From Gautieria morchelliformis (taxonomy: Eukaryota; Basidiomycota; Agaricomycetes; Gomphales; Gomphaceae): a stretch of 64,000 bases of DNA. Position 1 is the stretch's first letter, and every line of letters starts with the position of its first letter. Below, piece by piece: positions 10,506 to 21,860 of this stretch. The notes below the pieces were generated by a model that did no database searches, was not told the origin of the DNA, and saw only the letters and a program-made list of their open reading frames with translations. The position numbers and the translations under genes are program-made. Location of the stretch: the NCBI GenBank assembly GCA_015179125.1, contig WHVA01000281.1:62001-126000 (forward strand). Reading direction: 5' to 3'.

Positions 10506-11657
10506 TCACCAACTCCATTTCCACCCTTTCCCTCGTTTCCGCCCCCCGCTCGGACCCGCTTCCGCCCCAATTCCCTGCTCCCGCAGCCGCGCATCCATTT
10601 GGTCCCGGACCAGATCATTCCACCACCGCATTTCCCGCGTCAACTGCTGCAGGACTGTAGACATGACAGTCATCTGGTTCTGAATTGACAGAACCTGATG
10701 CTGCTGAACTTCTGCCATGTCGATCATGATATCCCGGATTTCGCGCTGCTGCTCCCGCATGGCCCTCAGCGACCCGGCAATGTCAAGGAGTGGATAGGAC
10801 ATGGTAAATCAGTTCAACACCGCCTGTCCCGATTTCCGGTTACCGGAAATGATTCCTCGGCCCTCCCTCCGCTCGGTCCCGGTTCCAACTTTGGAATCGA
10901 CTCCTCAACCTTCTGTTTCTTTCGCTCCAGCCTCGAAGCACACCCGTCCACAATGCAGCGTCTCTTCCTGTCACGGCACTGATCGCACGACGTTTCCCGT
11001 GGATTACTCGACCACGTGCAATCCACCCCCTTAGATTCGCATGGGTCGCAAGGAGCCTTTTCCTCCTCATCGCCGTCCCGCATTTTCCGCTTCTTAGTCG
11101 CGGGTTTTCCGGCCCTAGTTCACGCAGCTCCAACATCCGATTCAACTTGTCCTTCGAGCCTTCTGGAATGTGTCCGCCCGACATTTCCGTTCCGCCACAA
11201 GGTTCACCGGAGTAGCGATTTCCTTTTGCTTCCCTTTTCCTTCGGGAGAGGGTGTACTTTCCGCTGAACCTTCCGAGTCTGACTCTGACTCGTCCTGAAC
11301 ATTATTCTGGAAGAACTTTTAGTTGATTCAAGAACCTTTCCTCTGGACATTCCTGACTCACCTGTTCCTTTTCCGCCTTCTCCGCAGAAGCTTTCTCCGC
11401 AGCAGCCTTCTCCGCAGCAGCCCTGTCCGCAGCAGCTTTCCGTTTCCGTTTCTCTTCATGGACGCGCTCCTCCTCCTCGCGGCGCTCGCGGTCCTTCCTC
11501 TCCTGTTCCTTCCGCTCTTCTCCCGACGTTCCTTCTCTTTCCGCGCAGCTTCCTCAGCCTCGCGTGTTTCGGCCAATTCCTTTTGCGCGAGCATATCAGC
11601 GAAATGCTGTTTCATCTCGGCGCTGGACATTTTAGAGAAGTCTACTGGAGCACTCAT
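10506..11657 (-). pseudogene. Antisense accessory gene between pol and 3' LTR of G3
   Basis: On the strand opposite to gag-pol, an ATG at 11657 opens MSAPVDFSKMSSAEMKQHF, a start I associate with proteins found beside agaricomycete LTR elements (memory, not searched). A long Glu/Lys/Ala-rich charged helix follows (about 11600-11340, frame-shifted). Next is a Cys-rich block at about 11060-10930 with CDPCESKGVDC and CDQCRDRKRRCIVDGC, resembling fungal Zn-cluster motifs. The C-terminal helix is rich in Gln and Met (10802-10506). At least two frameshifts break it. Function is unknown; a DNA- or RNA-binding role is only suggested by the Cys and basic residues. Confidence 0.65.
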
Positions 11658-11762
11658 GATGGAATGGAAAGAAGACGCGTTTGTTCCTCAGCCTATTTTG
11701 AACTCCGTCGCATTTGTCACAGGTCACGTGATCCGACCTGTGGTCTCGCGGGGCTCGACCTT

Positions 11763-11772
11763 AGAAGGGAGA
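11763..11772 (+). promoter_or_regulatory. Polypurine tract of G3
   Basis: AGAAGGGAGA lies 3 bases before the 3' LTR, where the primer for plus-strand DNA synthesis of LTR elements is expected. Confidence 0.6.
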
Positions 11773-11775
11773 TAC

Positions 11776-12408
11776 TGTTACGACCGTTCATTTCCGACTT
11801 CCAACCCTCAGTTCTGCCACACCTTCCGCCCCTCCGATATTTCCGCAACACATTCCGCCCCTTGTACATTTCCCTTGTTCTTTCGACTCTATTACTCGGA
11901 CCCACTGGACCCGTTTCATCGTTCATCAAAACCACATATCCGGTCACCCTTGTAGTTCGTTGTCAGATATGTTTTTCCGACCCCTTGTTCTTTTGCCATT
12001 GTTCTACCTTCCCCTGAACCCCCCTTGTAGTCCCATTGTTTCCCAATAGTTAGTTCCCACGCATTGTCTACTCGACTTCCGCTTCCTCCGGAATTTGCTT
12101 AGTATCATATCATTACCTGTTGTCTCAGCTCTTTGTATAAAAGCCTGTCATGTATGTCTCTCTTTCTGCAATCAGATAATCACCTTCGATACTTGATTTC
12201 CTTCGCTCCATCTCCTGTTATTAGCACAACGAGTCTAGCAAGATCTCAGTCTCTCTCCGCCTTCCGCCTCAGTTCCGACTCAAGTTCCGACCAAACCTTT
12301 GGCTCAGGACGTTCCGACTTAGGACGATAGTTCATCGGGGGCGCAACCTATAAGTTGAAGCCGCTGTCCTTTCCAGTTCCAACTTAGTGGAAATCTCGAT
12401 ACGTAACA
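11776..12408 (+). repeat. 3' LTR of G3
   Basis: A 633-bp partner of the LTR at 4166-4818 with the same ends, TATA box and AATCAGATAAT motif. It is followed directly by a truncated copia LTR. Confidence 0.92.
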
Positions 12409-12730
12409 TCTATGCCTTTCACAATTTTCTTTGATTTTTTCGAGGCTGTATTACTACTCCTTTTCATGTTCTGTCCAACCGACCCTTTGTGGGTGGTTGT
12501 GGACAAGTTTCCTTTTGAGCTGCAGCTGTTCACTAACGTGTTACGTTCTATGGGCGCTTAGCACGGCACACCAGTGCCTCAAGGGCGCTTAAGTGCCAGA
12601 ACTTCGTATATGCGAGTGAAACAAGCCCATGCGCAGCCTCCCCTCCTCAGTGTTGACTATCACTGAGGAGGTGAGTTTAATAGTGTACTTTCGTAGTATT
12701 TAACTGAAAAAACCATGTAGAACATTAAAT
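12409..12730 (+). mobile_element. 5'-truncated copia LTR
   Basis: It matches the interior of the copia 3' LTR (23297-23618) at roughly 97% identity by eye but lacks the first ~91 bp, being cut off by the G3 3' LTR. It contains the 11-bp hairpin CCTCCTCAGTG / CACTGAGGAGG at 12642-12652 and 12661-12671. It is plausibly the 5' LTR of the copia element whose body lies at 19.5-23.2 kb, with G2 nested between. Confidence 0.75.
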
Positions 12731-13036
12731 AGTTTACTAATCTCCTGCAAGTCCCATCATTCATATCTGGCATATAACTTCCTACTTGCCCAAACCGAGT
12801 TACTACACGGTTATGGGCCCCGGTGTAAAGATGTCTATCTTAAGCCTTAAGTCACAAGAGCACGACAGGACTTGACCAATGTGTGGTATTCTGATCCTAC
12901 GTAGTGACAGTGTAAGGCTAAGATGCGATGGGGACCGCTAGCCGGTTCCCACGCATAAACTATACAGTGGGTCCCTAAGGGGCCCACTGGGATTATGTAA
13001 TAACTAATGTACATGTAGATACACGGGTTATTTACA
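12731..13036 (-). repeat. Probable 3' LTR part of gypsy element G2
   Basis: In minus-strand reading, a polypurine tract is followed immediately by TGTAAATAACCC, a typical LTR start. The LTR would extend leftwards toward the copia LTR boundary, but its other end (CA plus TSD) was not identified. The opposite LTR of G2 was not found, so the assignment rests on the tract and position. Confidence 0.5.
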
Positions 13037-13048
13037 CCCTCCCCCTCT
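13037..13048 (-). promoter_or_regulatory. Polypurine tract of G2
   Basis: Read on the minus strand this is AGAGGGGGAGGG, directly before the putative LTR start TGTAAATAA and 24 bases after the accessory gene stop. It places the upstream accessory gene inside the G2 element. Confidence 0.65.
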
Positions 13049-13072
13049 ATAGACAACTATAGGGGTTAACTA

Positions 13073-15250
13073 CTACTCATAGAGGTCATCCATGAGGGAG
13101 TCCTCTAGAGTGGCCGATATGATGACGTCGTCGTCATACGGGGCCGGTGGAGCACGTGACTCCTCCGGGGGCACCTCCACGTCATCGGTGGTGATTGGGT
13201 GAGGCTGGTCGGCCTCACCACTAGCGGCGGTGTCCGCTTGGGTGATGGGGCCAGTGTCCTCGCGGAGCATGGCCTCAATGGCCGGGTCCTCAGTCTGAGG
13301 AGGGGGCCGGAAGCGCGCCAGCTCTCGGTCGAGCTGAGCGTGAGTGAGGGGCCACGGCACCGCGGCCCTCACATGGCTGGTCTCGATGACCTTTTGTTGG
13401 CCCTCATGGGCGGTGGCACTGAATGCCGCGCCGGTGATGCTGCGTTGAACATAATGTTCAATGCGCGCCACTCGCTCGCGAGTGACTCCCGCGTAGCGGG
13501 CCAACCATCTCGCGATCTCCGCGAGTGGGATGTCGGGGCCAGCTCGGCCCTCCACAGGGAATGGGCCCATGATTGAGAGCCGCAGGGTGGTGCTCTGGGG
13601 CATCAGCACTTCCCTGGCGTCGACGAGGCTCGACCATTGTTCTGTCGAGCCAAAGAGGTCGAGTAGCCTCGCCCTGAGTGGTGATGCGACCCCTTTGACC
13701 CGGGGTGCAAGGGCCTGCAACCACATCCAGACGTCCATGTCGTCTAGGTTGAAGGTGCCATCTGCATTGTCACGGATGGCGGATGGGATCCCTTCAGGGT
13801 TGTGTATCCAACCCTTCAGAATGGCCGCAATGTCGTGCGGGGTACCGCCCGCTATCACGAGACAATCCCTTTTGGGATTGCGAGCGTGTTGTTTGCGCTC
13901 GATGTGTTTGAATACGCCGATCATCTCGCGCGTACGCGCGAGCTGTGGCGTTTCTTTTGCCCGCGCTATAAGTTCGACGAAGCGTGGGTTGTCAAGTGGA
14001 CAGACGTTGTACCATTGAGTACGACACTGTTGGGCCTTTCCTACCGGCCGTGGTAGGAAGCCCGTCTCGGAGATCAGTGGGTCTCCGAGTGGTATGATCA
14101 CTCCCTCCCCCAGGTAGTGAGGGTGAACTGTCCCCGCCGGCGGAGGCAGGGCCACGCCAGGCCCGATGTACTGGGCCTCGATCTGTGCTACCCGCCGCTG
14201 AAGGCGGGGTCGTTGACGGTGTGCGACGATGACGCCGCTAGGTAAGTGCTAATCGCGCTTTCCTTCGCAATGGCTAGCCCATTGACGGTGTTGGGGAGCC
14301 GCGCAATTTCTTGCGCTTTTTCTTTGGCTGCTCTGCCAGCCGCTGTGCCCTTTCCGGGTCGTACGTCTTCCAGATGGATGAGTCTGACTCCCATCCTTCT
14401 GGGACGCCGTACGCAGAGTCGGAAGGCGCGCCAATGCCCTTCCGTCATTGTCGTCGTCGGGGTCAGCACCCACAATCGGGACGCTAGCCCCAATGTTGCA
14501 TGCGCCGGCAAAGGCGCCGTCGCGCGAAGTGATGATGGCCGGGCCACTGGGTCCATGGCCGGGTCATGTCGCGGCCTTTTTGAGGCTGCGTGGGTGAACT
14601 TGAGCTGGAGCTGCGCTGCGCTCAGCTGCTCCTCAAGTTCTTTTATTCTGGCGCACTCGGTTTCGAGCGCATCGTCGTGGTCTTTGACCGTGCATTCCAA
14701 TTCCTTGACCTCCTTCTTGAGGTCATGGATGTCCCGGAGGGGCTCATGTCGCGGCCTTTTTGAGGCAGCGTGGGCAAACTTGAGCTGGAGCTGGGCTGCG
14801 CTCAGCTGCTCCTCGAGCTCTTTTATTTGGCATGCTCAGCTTCGAGTGCCTCGTCGCGGTCTTCAACCACGCATTCCAACTCCTTGACCTCTTTTTGAGG
14901 TCGTGGATGTCCCGGAGGAACTCTTCTCGCCCGTCAAGCGTGATGCTCCTTGGGAGCCATCCCCAGGCTGCATCGATGGCGTCGCCAATGTCTTCGTCCC
15001 GCAATTTGACCTTGCGGGTGCCTGTCGCGGCCCTTAAGTGCACGGCGTAGTCCGTGCATGTTGCGCAACGGGTGGACGATGGCGAGGGCGTCCTCCCATC
15101 CCACGATCATCCTGTGCTCCTGGTCTACTGGAGCACGGAGAATATCTGCGGCCCCTGTCTCGGGCTGTTGCTCACGTTGTGGACATTGATGGATCAACGT
15201 CCATCCCATCTTTGGGGGCATCATCTTTGTGGGTAGATGATGGTGGTTTG
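13073..15250 (-). pseudogene. Post-pol accessory gene of G2
   Basis: Downstream of the G2 integrase and in the same direction lies a coding stretch in three frame-shifted pieces. The N-terminal part (about 15220-14700) carries a coiled-coil region (KELEEQLSAAQLQLKF) duplicated in tandem. A basic region follows, then a globular part of about 370 residues (14190-13073) with RNPKRDCLVIAGGTPHD, DNADGTFNLDDMDVWMWL and an acidic tail ending in DSLMDDLYE. A one-base shift near 14190 separates the last two pieces. I do not recognise the domain. A polypurine tract just after the stop shows that it belongs to the retrotransposon. It could be an extra structural or nucleic-acid-binding protein. Confidence 0.6.
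14569..14918 (-). repeat. Tandem duplication in the G2 accessory gene
   Basis: About 175 bp is repeated: the copies begin near 14569 and 14745 with TCATGTCGCGGCCTTTTTGA and end near 14740 and 14918 with GATGTCCCGGAGG. They differ at about one position in ten. The unit codes for a coiled-coil segment on the minus strand. One copy has small deletions that break the frame. Confidence 0.85.
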
Positions 15251-15359
15251 GTTCAAGAAGCGATGCGCCCTCGGAAAGATCTGAGGTGAAAATTTAACCA
15301 CGCCGTGGCCGGCGCATCATGTGGTCTGCACGTGACAGATGCGCCTAACAGCGTCTGGG

Positions 15360-18300
15360 GAGGTTGCGTGGCTTGCTCACCCCCCTAAGCTCCAGATAGC
15401 TATCTAGGGCTTCAAGGTCCTTGCAGGACAACATGGGTTCCCATGTCACATCGCCTAGGGTCCAACGGACCTGGAACTCCATGTCCGTCGAGTTTATCCA
15501 TCAATGTGCGATAATCTTGTCGACGAGCCACTCCTCGTCGTCATTCGCTCTGAAGTCAACGAGGGAGCAATTCGTCGTTGTTAGCCTCGTATCGCCGTAC
15601 GAGGCTTGAATGGAAGACCGGCGAAATGCGACGGCTTTTCAGCTCGTTGGGAAGATCAAGGGTCACCATCGAGGCATCGTTGTGAGCCTCGACGACGCGG
15701 TACAGTCCGATGTACCATGGGACTAGTTTTCTGGCTCTTCCTTTCGGGAGAGTTAGGTTTTGTGTCGAAAGGTAGACATGGTCATTGGCTGCGTACCTGT
15801 TGCTCGCCGTACGTTTCTTGTTTGCATGAAACGTTTGCACTCGATGCTCTATGATTGCATCGTGTGCCGCCATCAGGTTCCATTTGCCTGATGTGCGAAC
15901 CGGGCTACCCCTTGAACGGGGTGTCCATGGATATGGGGAGGTCTATCCGCGGCATATAGCCATGGTTCAGCTCGAAAGGTGCAAACCCTGTGGTCGCGCT
16001 GACGTTGCTGTTGAGGGCGACCTCAACCATTGGGCATTTCAATGCCCAATCCTTCTGATCGTCTCTGACGACCGTGCACAATATCTGGCCAATCGAGCAG
16101 TTTGCCCGCTCGGTGGCTCCATCCGTTTGGGGATGGAAGGCAGTTGACATGAGGAGCTTAGTCCCCATGAGTCGCTGTAGTTCATGCCAGAAGATTGACG
16201 TGAACTTTGAGTCTCTGTCCGAGACAATGGAGTTGGGAACTCCGTGGAGTCGAACGACCTCCTTCAGAAACAGCCAGGCTACTCCCTTGGCTGACATGCT
16301 CATCGTGGTTGGTACGAGGTGTACGAGCCACATTAGTCGGTCGATGACTACCATCAGGTAGTCACAGTCGTCGGATTTGGGCAGGGGCCCCATGAAGTCG
16401 ATGCCAATCGACTGCCACGGCCTATCTGGAATGGGTAGGCTGTGTAGTAGGCCTTTGGGCCGTTGTGGTCCGGTTTTCGTCATCTGACACCTCGCGCACG
16501 ATGTGCAGAACGCCTCTATGTCTGGGCTCATGCCCGGCCACCAATATGATCTTCGAACGTAGTTCAAAGTCTTCAGATGGCCATAGTGGCCGACTATCTG
16601 ATGTGCCCAATCGATGATGATTTCGATCAGCTTCCTTCCCCCTTGAAGAACAGAGCGGGGGACGGCAATGACCTCTCTGTTGATCTGGCTCTTAGTCCAG
16701 ATCAGCCCGTCCTGGATCCTGAATCTCAGGTGTGTGTCCGGGTGCGCCATGATCTTTGTGAACATGGTGTCCCTGTGGTACGCATCTTGTAGGACCTTAG
16801 ACAGGTCTACGCCTTGCTCGACGACCCGGCGCAGGGGCGCGCCGTCATTTCCTGCGGCGATGACTCTGACATCATCGTCGTCATAGTTGCGTGATGCGGC
16901 GACGTTCGCGGGCTCTGGTGAGCCCTCGTTTAATGTGGCGGATTCCGTTACTCTCGCCTCTATCTTCTCAGCAAGGCGTTTACAGCGTCTTGTCGCTGCT
17001 GTTCGCAGCTCGATATACTGGTTGGTTGGCAATAACTCACCGTCCGGGTCTAAACGCGCATCTGCGTTCACGAAGACGTGGTCCGGGTGATTGTCATCAC
17101 TCGTGTCGTTCTCGTAGTAGCGCGACAGGCAGTCCGCTACCTTGTTCTCTACACCGTCAACATGAATGGTGTTGAAATTGAACCGGGATAGGAACTCCCA
17201 CCATCTGACCTGGCAGTCAGATAGGCTCTTCTGGGTCTCTAAGTACTCGAGCCCTTTGTGGTCTGTGACGAGGGTGAACCTTTGCCCCAGAAGTTTGTCC
17301 TCCCATTTCATGAGAGCCTGGAGCACCGCGATCGTCTCGTGCTCGTGAGTCCGGTAGTGTTGCTGAGCAACACTGAATTTCTTTGACAAGAAGCCGGCAG
17401 GTCGACAGGTTTTCCAGTCAGGACCTTGGCCGTAGACCGCACCAACGCCGGCTTTTGACCCGTCGGTGATCACCCAGATCAGCTCTGGGCACCTTGCATC
17501 TACTGGATGCAGGATCGGGGCCTTACAGGCCAACGCCTTAATGCTTTGCCAGCATTTGTCTAGTAGTGGAGTCCATTCGAGTTATTACACGCACAGCATG
17601 ATAGTGGGGTGGTATATGCGCTAACATCTGGCATGTAGTGTGCCAGATACTGTACCAGCCCGAGGAAACGCTGGACGTTGTTGAACGTCCATGGCCTACA
17701 TCACTCGCGGATGCGTTGCATCTTGTCCTCGTCGGCATGTACCCCTCGGCCATCGATGATATGGCCGAGACACTCCATCCGGATGGAATAGAGGTCCACC
17801 TTTTTCTTGCTCAGAAAAAGGTGATTCTTCCTCAGTCTGTCAAAGACGATGTAGAGGTGCTCTTCATGCTCTTGTATTGAGAGCGAGAATATGAAGATGT
17901 CGTCCATGTATACATGGACGAAGCGACCTATGCAGTCGCGGAAAATGGCTGTCATCAGCTGTTTGAATGTTGATGGGGCATTACAGTCCCCCATCTGTAT
18001 CACCTGGCTCCTGAAGGTGCCAAGGATCGTGGCAAAGGCAGTCTTTGCTACGTGATCTGGATGGATCTTTCAGGGGACACCATGTTTTCCATTTCCAGTT
18101 CCGACACCACATCCAGTTCTGACTCCATTTCCGACTCCGCTTCCGGTTCCGATTCCATCTCCGCCTCCGCTTTCGGAAATGATTCCGCTCCTGGGAGAAA
18201 TTCCACCAGTTCTGTTTGCCTTGCCAGTTCCACTCCAATTTCCGACTTCCACTCTCGGAACAGTGTCAGAAATCAAGCAACTTGTGTAATGGGTGGTATC

Positions 18301-19094
18301 AAGGGTCAATCAAGGGTCAGGGAGGTCAGGGGGATGCAGGGTTGATGGCGGGTGCCAAGTGTTGTCCCTGGCTGCGCAGCGTAGTATAATACGGGCTCGC
18401 TGACATTGGGGGTCCTTAGACTTTTCTCTTTGGATTTCCCCTTGTCAGGTGAGAATCCCCTCTCTTGTATACTCTGTTCATTTATACATACTTTGGATTT
18501 CCCCTTGTCAGTTGTGTGTAGTGTGATCTCCACCACTAGCCAGGGTTGCCCTTACAGGATCCGGATCTGCTCGTATGCTTCTGACATATCGAGTTTTGTT
18601 CAATACCGACAGCAAGCCATGTCGCTGCGGATGATATCCTGATCCGGGAAGGGTGTGACGTCCTTCACCGTGTTCTCGTTCTGCTGGCGCAGATCGAAGA
18701 CGGTTCGCAATGTACCGTTCTTCTTCGGCACACACAGCATGGGCACGGCCTGCTGCGCGACTGCCGGAATCCACCACTTTGCAGTGGTGTATCATTCTAT
18801 CTTAGCCGACAGTTCCTCTCAGAAGTGTTCGGGGCATTTCGGTAGTCGATACTGCATGTGCTTGTTGGGATCGATGAGGTTGATCTCATGGTTGATCTCC
18901 CGTAGTGGCGGGAGTTCTAATGGAATTCCACTGACTAGGTCAGTGATTCGTTCCATCCATTCCTCGCGGAGGCGAGGAAGGTCATCATCCGTGAGGATGA
19001 TGGTAGCGGTTGGCTTAGAAGCCATTAGGCGCTGTTGGCATCTATCAGGTCCCACGGCGTGTGGGCCCACTTTTTTCTTTCCCATCGCTTTCAC
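15360..19094 (-). pseudogene. G2 pol: RT, RNase H, integrase, chromodomain-like end
   Basis: Minus-strand gypsy pol. RT starts near 19000 (LPPLREINHEINLIDPNKH) and is interrupted at 18556-18068 by an LTR-C insertion. It resumes with YMDDIFIF near 17900. A 542-residue open stretch (17533-15905) keeps RNase H (ITDGSKAG, HEHETIAVL, VTDHKGLEYL) and integrase. The integrase has a zinc finger (HQIVGHYGHLK ... CTSCARC) and D, D, E residues in GIDFMGPLP, SDRDSKF and GATERAN. A piece at 15873-15556 holds the integrase C-terminal domain, and 15540-15360 a chromodomain-like segment (FQVRWTLGDVTWEPMLSC). RNase H and integrase look recently functional; the RT part is broken. Confidence 0.88.
18068..18556 (+). 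mobile_element. Solo LTR-C inserted in the G2 reverse transcriptase
   Basis: A 489-bp LTR-C copy, starting TTTCAGGGGACACC (usual TG changed to TT) and ending GCCCTTACA, is flanked by perfect 5-bp duplications GGATC at 18063-18067 and 18557-18561. The related G2 fragment at about 2.27 kb shows the uninterrupted sequence. This defines the family C boundaries and dates it as younger than G2. Confidence 0.92.
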
Positions 19095-19158
19095 CGTTAG
19101 GTGAGAGCATCTCTCCCTACGGCTGTAGGGTGAGTTCGAGGACGAGTCGTCCCGCGAC

Positions 19159-19473
19159 TCATCCTCCTGGCTTCAATGAGCCAGGTTCGGCTTCGGTGCC
19201 TGGGTGATCCTGCTCTTTGGATAGGACAGCGTCGACAATTTTTTGATCCGCCCGACAGCGCTCTTCAAGCAGAGAATTACTCTCGAATATCGCACCAGAG
19301 AACTCGCCCTTCATCAGCTTTTTCAAATCATCCTGGGTCCGAATGTGTGATTCATGAGATTTACTGGAACTGACGCTATATGGTGTGCTCGTCATCAACG
19401 GAAGCTTGAGGGATTGGGGCGGTGTTGATGGCATCTGGAATAACAAATATCGAGAATTAGAGGCAGACAACAA
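19159..19473 (-). other. Unassigned short reading frame beside G2
   Basis: An ATG at about 19434 follows an acceptor-like TTATTCCAG and opens MPSTPPQSLKLPLMTSTPYS, followed by a hydrophilic, helical stretch (DDLKKLMKGEF ... DQKIVDAVLSKEQ) to a stop at 19159. It lies upstream of the G2 RT in the same direction, so it could be the start of G2 gag. No zinc knuckle or capsid motif is seen. It could also be host DNA trapped between G2 and the copia element. Confidence 0.3.
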
Positions 19474-19512
19474 GTAAAGAACTATGTTGTGCGAGTCTGA
19501 GAGGCAGAGCTG

Positions 19513-20262
19513 TTGTCAGCATGGTCCATGGACATCATACTTGCCTCATTACCACCCTCCTACGAGTCGGTGATGAATGCCCTTACTACTTCTCTTGAAG
19601 AATGCGGGAAGCCATTAGTTCCTGATGATATTATCAGGGTACTGAAGGCCCAATATGATAGGCAAAAGACTTTGTCTATTTCTCAGGAGGAACAAGTATT
19701 TGTGGGCACATCTACCAAGGCCAAGAAGGCGCAGATAACTTGCGCAAACTGTAAAAAGCCCGGACACTCTATTGAGAATTGTTGGGCTAAAGGAGGTGGA
19801 AAAGAAGGCCAGGGACCGAGGCAGAAGAAGAAGTCCAAGTCGAAGAAGAAGAAAGGGAAGGCAAAAGCGAATGTAGCTGAAGAAACCTCCTCTGAAGAGA
19901 AGGATGAGAGTCCTATTGCATTTGCCAACTTCAAGTGTTTGGCATTAGGCAAAGGCTCATCTGAAGCTATTGTGATCCTGGATACAGGTTCCAGTTCTCA
20001 CATGACGCCTCACAAGAGTTTGCTGAGGAACTACTGCCCCTTTTCACAGCCAAGGACAATTCGAGCAGCAGACAAAGGTACTTTTGATGCCTTTGGTCAA
20101 GGCTTGCTCGTATTATCCAGTAAGGCTAGTGATGAGACAGTCGAAATAACATTGAAGGACACATTATATGCACCCAAAATTGCCTTCACCCTTGTCTCTA
20201 TTGGCTGGTGCGATGATGCAGGCTACCAGACGAAGATCGCCAACCAAGAATGTCGTATTTGA
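19513..20262 (+). pseudogene. Copia gag C-terminus and protease
   Basis: The reading frame contains LPPSYESVMNAL, typical of copia Gag, a CX2CX4HX4C knuckle (CANCKKPGHSIENC), a Lys-rich linker and the protease core VILDTGSSSHMT with intact catalytic Asp. It ends prematurely by a frameshift near 20255, after LVSIGWCDDAGY, where the polyprotein should continue into the integrase. Confidence 0.85.
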
Positions 20263-21860
20263 ATGGACTATACAGACTAGATCTCCAACGACCTGAAAAT
20301 GAAGCCTATCAGTGCTTTTCAGCCATGGAAACTCACAAAAAGATGGGGCATATATCTCACAAGGCTCTGAAATATTTGCTCGATCATAACATGGCTCTAG
20401 GCATTGACAAGAGCTCTATAGGTGACAAGATAACTTGCGATGCGTGTATCCAATCAAAGATGACACGCAAGTCTCTTCCAAAGGAACCCAGAGACCGAGC
20501 ATCAAAATTTGGTGACCGGATTTATTCCCCCTCAAGACACCTCACAATCAATAAAAAGGCATATTATGTCTCTTTTATTGATGACTACTCAAAGAGAATC
20601 AGTAGTCTACTTGATGGCAACCAAGGGAGAAACCTTCTCGAAGTACAAGCTCTATGAAGCAATGATGCTTTGTCAGAGAAATGTGCACATTAAAGCACTT
20701 GTCTCTGATCGAGGGGGTGAATATACAAGCTCAGAGTTCAAACAACATTTGGCGAAACAACGCACAAAACATCGTTTAACGGTCCATGACACCCCAGAAT
20801 CCAATGGTGTTGCAGAACGTTTAAATTGTACTCTCGTTGAGAGAACTCATGCCATGATATTTGAATCGAGTTTACCCAAAAATCTTTGGGGATATGCGAT
20901 TCAACATGCCAATTATATCAAGAATCGGATGCATACAAGAGCTCTACCAGACAAAACTCCCTATGAGATGATTCATCGGGTGAAACCTGATCTCTGGGAT
21001 ATTCATACCTGGGAAGAGGTGTATGTGAAGATAAAACAGGGAGACAAACTGTTACCTCGAGCCAAGAAAGCCAGATTGCTAGGCTTCTCAGGACAGAACA
21101 ACAGCCATTGCATTTATTGGCCAGATTCACACAAGGTCTCGGTGGAGAGAAATGTTCTATTCATTGAAGGGACTAAACCTGAGGTAGTCCCAATATTTCC
21201 ACTGAAGAGCCTGCCCTATCTATGCCCAGACAGGCCAAACCGCTACCATCAGTGGCACCAGCGCTTAAACCAGCGCCTATTTTGACTGAAGAAGGCGAAG
21301 TCGAAAGAATTATAGAAGTTGCTCCAGAGGAAAAGCTTGAAGAGCTGCAACCTGATCAAAGGGTTATTGAGAGAGTCCCAGAAGCTCAATTACCCAGGAG
21401 AAGTGAAAGGATTCGCCTCCAACAAGTGCAGCCAACCTCACGTGATCCCATTACTAGATCTCAATCTAGTAAACAAGCCAGTGAGTATATAACTACGCTA
21501 GCTTATGAGGATCATTATAGGGATATTCAAGATGTTCTTAAACAAGATTCAACCTCTGAAGGCAGCAGCATCAATACTAATGATTATGCTGTTAGTGCGA
21601 CATCTACCACTGATGAGGACTATCTTGCAACGGTACATAATCGAAATCTGGTTGAACCAGTGAATGCAGATGAAGCATTAAATGACCCAATATGGAGGGA
21701 GTTGATGGATAAAGAGTATAATGCTCTAATCGACAAGAATGTATGGGAAGTAGTCAAACCACCATCAGACGCCAATATTGTAGGTAACCGATGGGCTTTC
21801 CTCCGGAAACGTGATCCTCAAGGAAATCCCATCACACCTAAATCACGGATGGTCGCCTAA
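20250..21860 (+). pseudogene. Copia integrase and RT start
   Basis: Three overlapping frames give the pre-integrase zinc domain (THKKMGHISHKAL ... CDACIQSK), a damaged first catalytic region where the usual D is lost, then VSDRGGEYTSSEF (second Asp) and NGVAERLNCTLVERT (catalytic Glu). A linker with SERIRLQQVQ leads to the RT start (WRELMDKEYNALIDKNVWEV). The frame stops at 21858 where a TAA stands in place of the CAA expected in KSRMVAQGF. Confidence 0.85.

Larger units (their letters stand above)
4166..12408 (+). mobile_element. Full-length Ty3/gypsy chromovirus (G3), inactive
   Basis: An 8.2-kb element with related LTRs at 4166-4818 and 11776-12408 (both TGTTACGACC...TACGTAACA). Gag is at 4852-6653, followed by pol with protease, RT, RNase H, integrase and chromodomain, and an antisense accessory gene lies before the 3' LTR. 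Damage includes a solo LTR in gag, a changed RNase H residue, several frameshifts after 8700 and loss of part of the integrase core. No TSD is seen (ACTGT against TCTAT). The right flank is a copia LTR while the left flank is not, so one side was rearranged after insertion. Confidence 0.92.
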
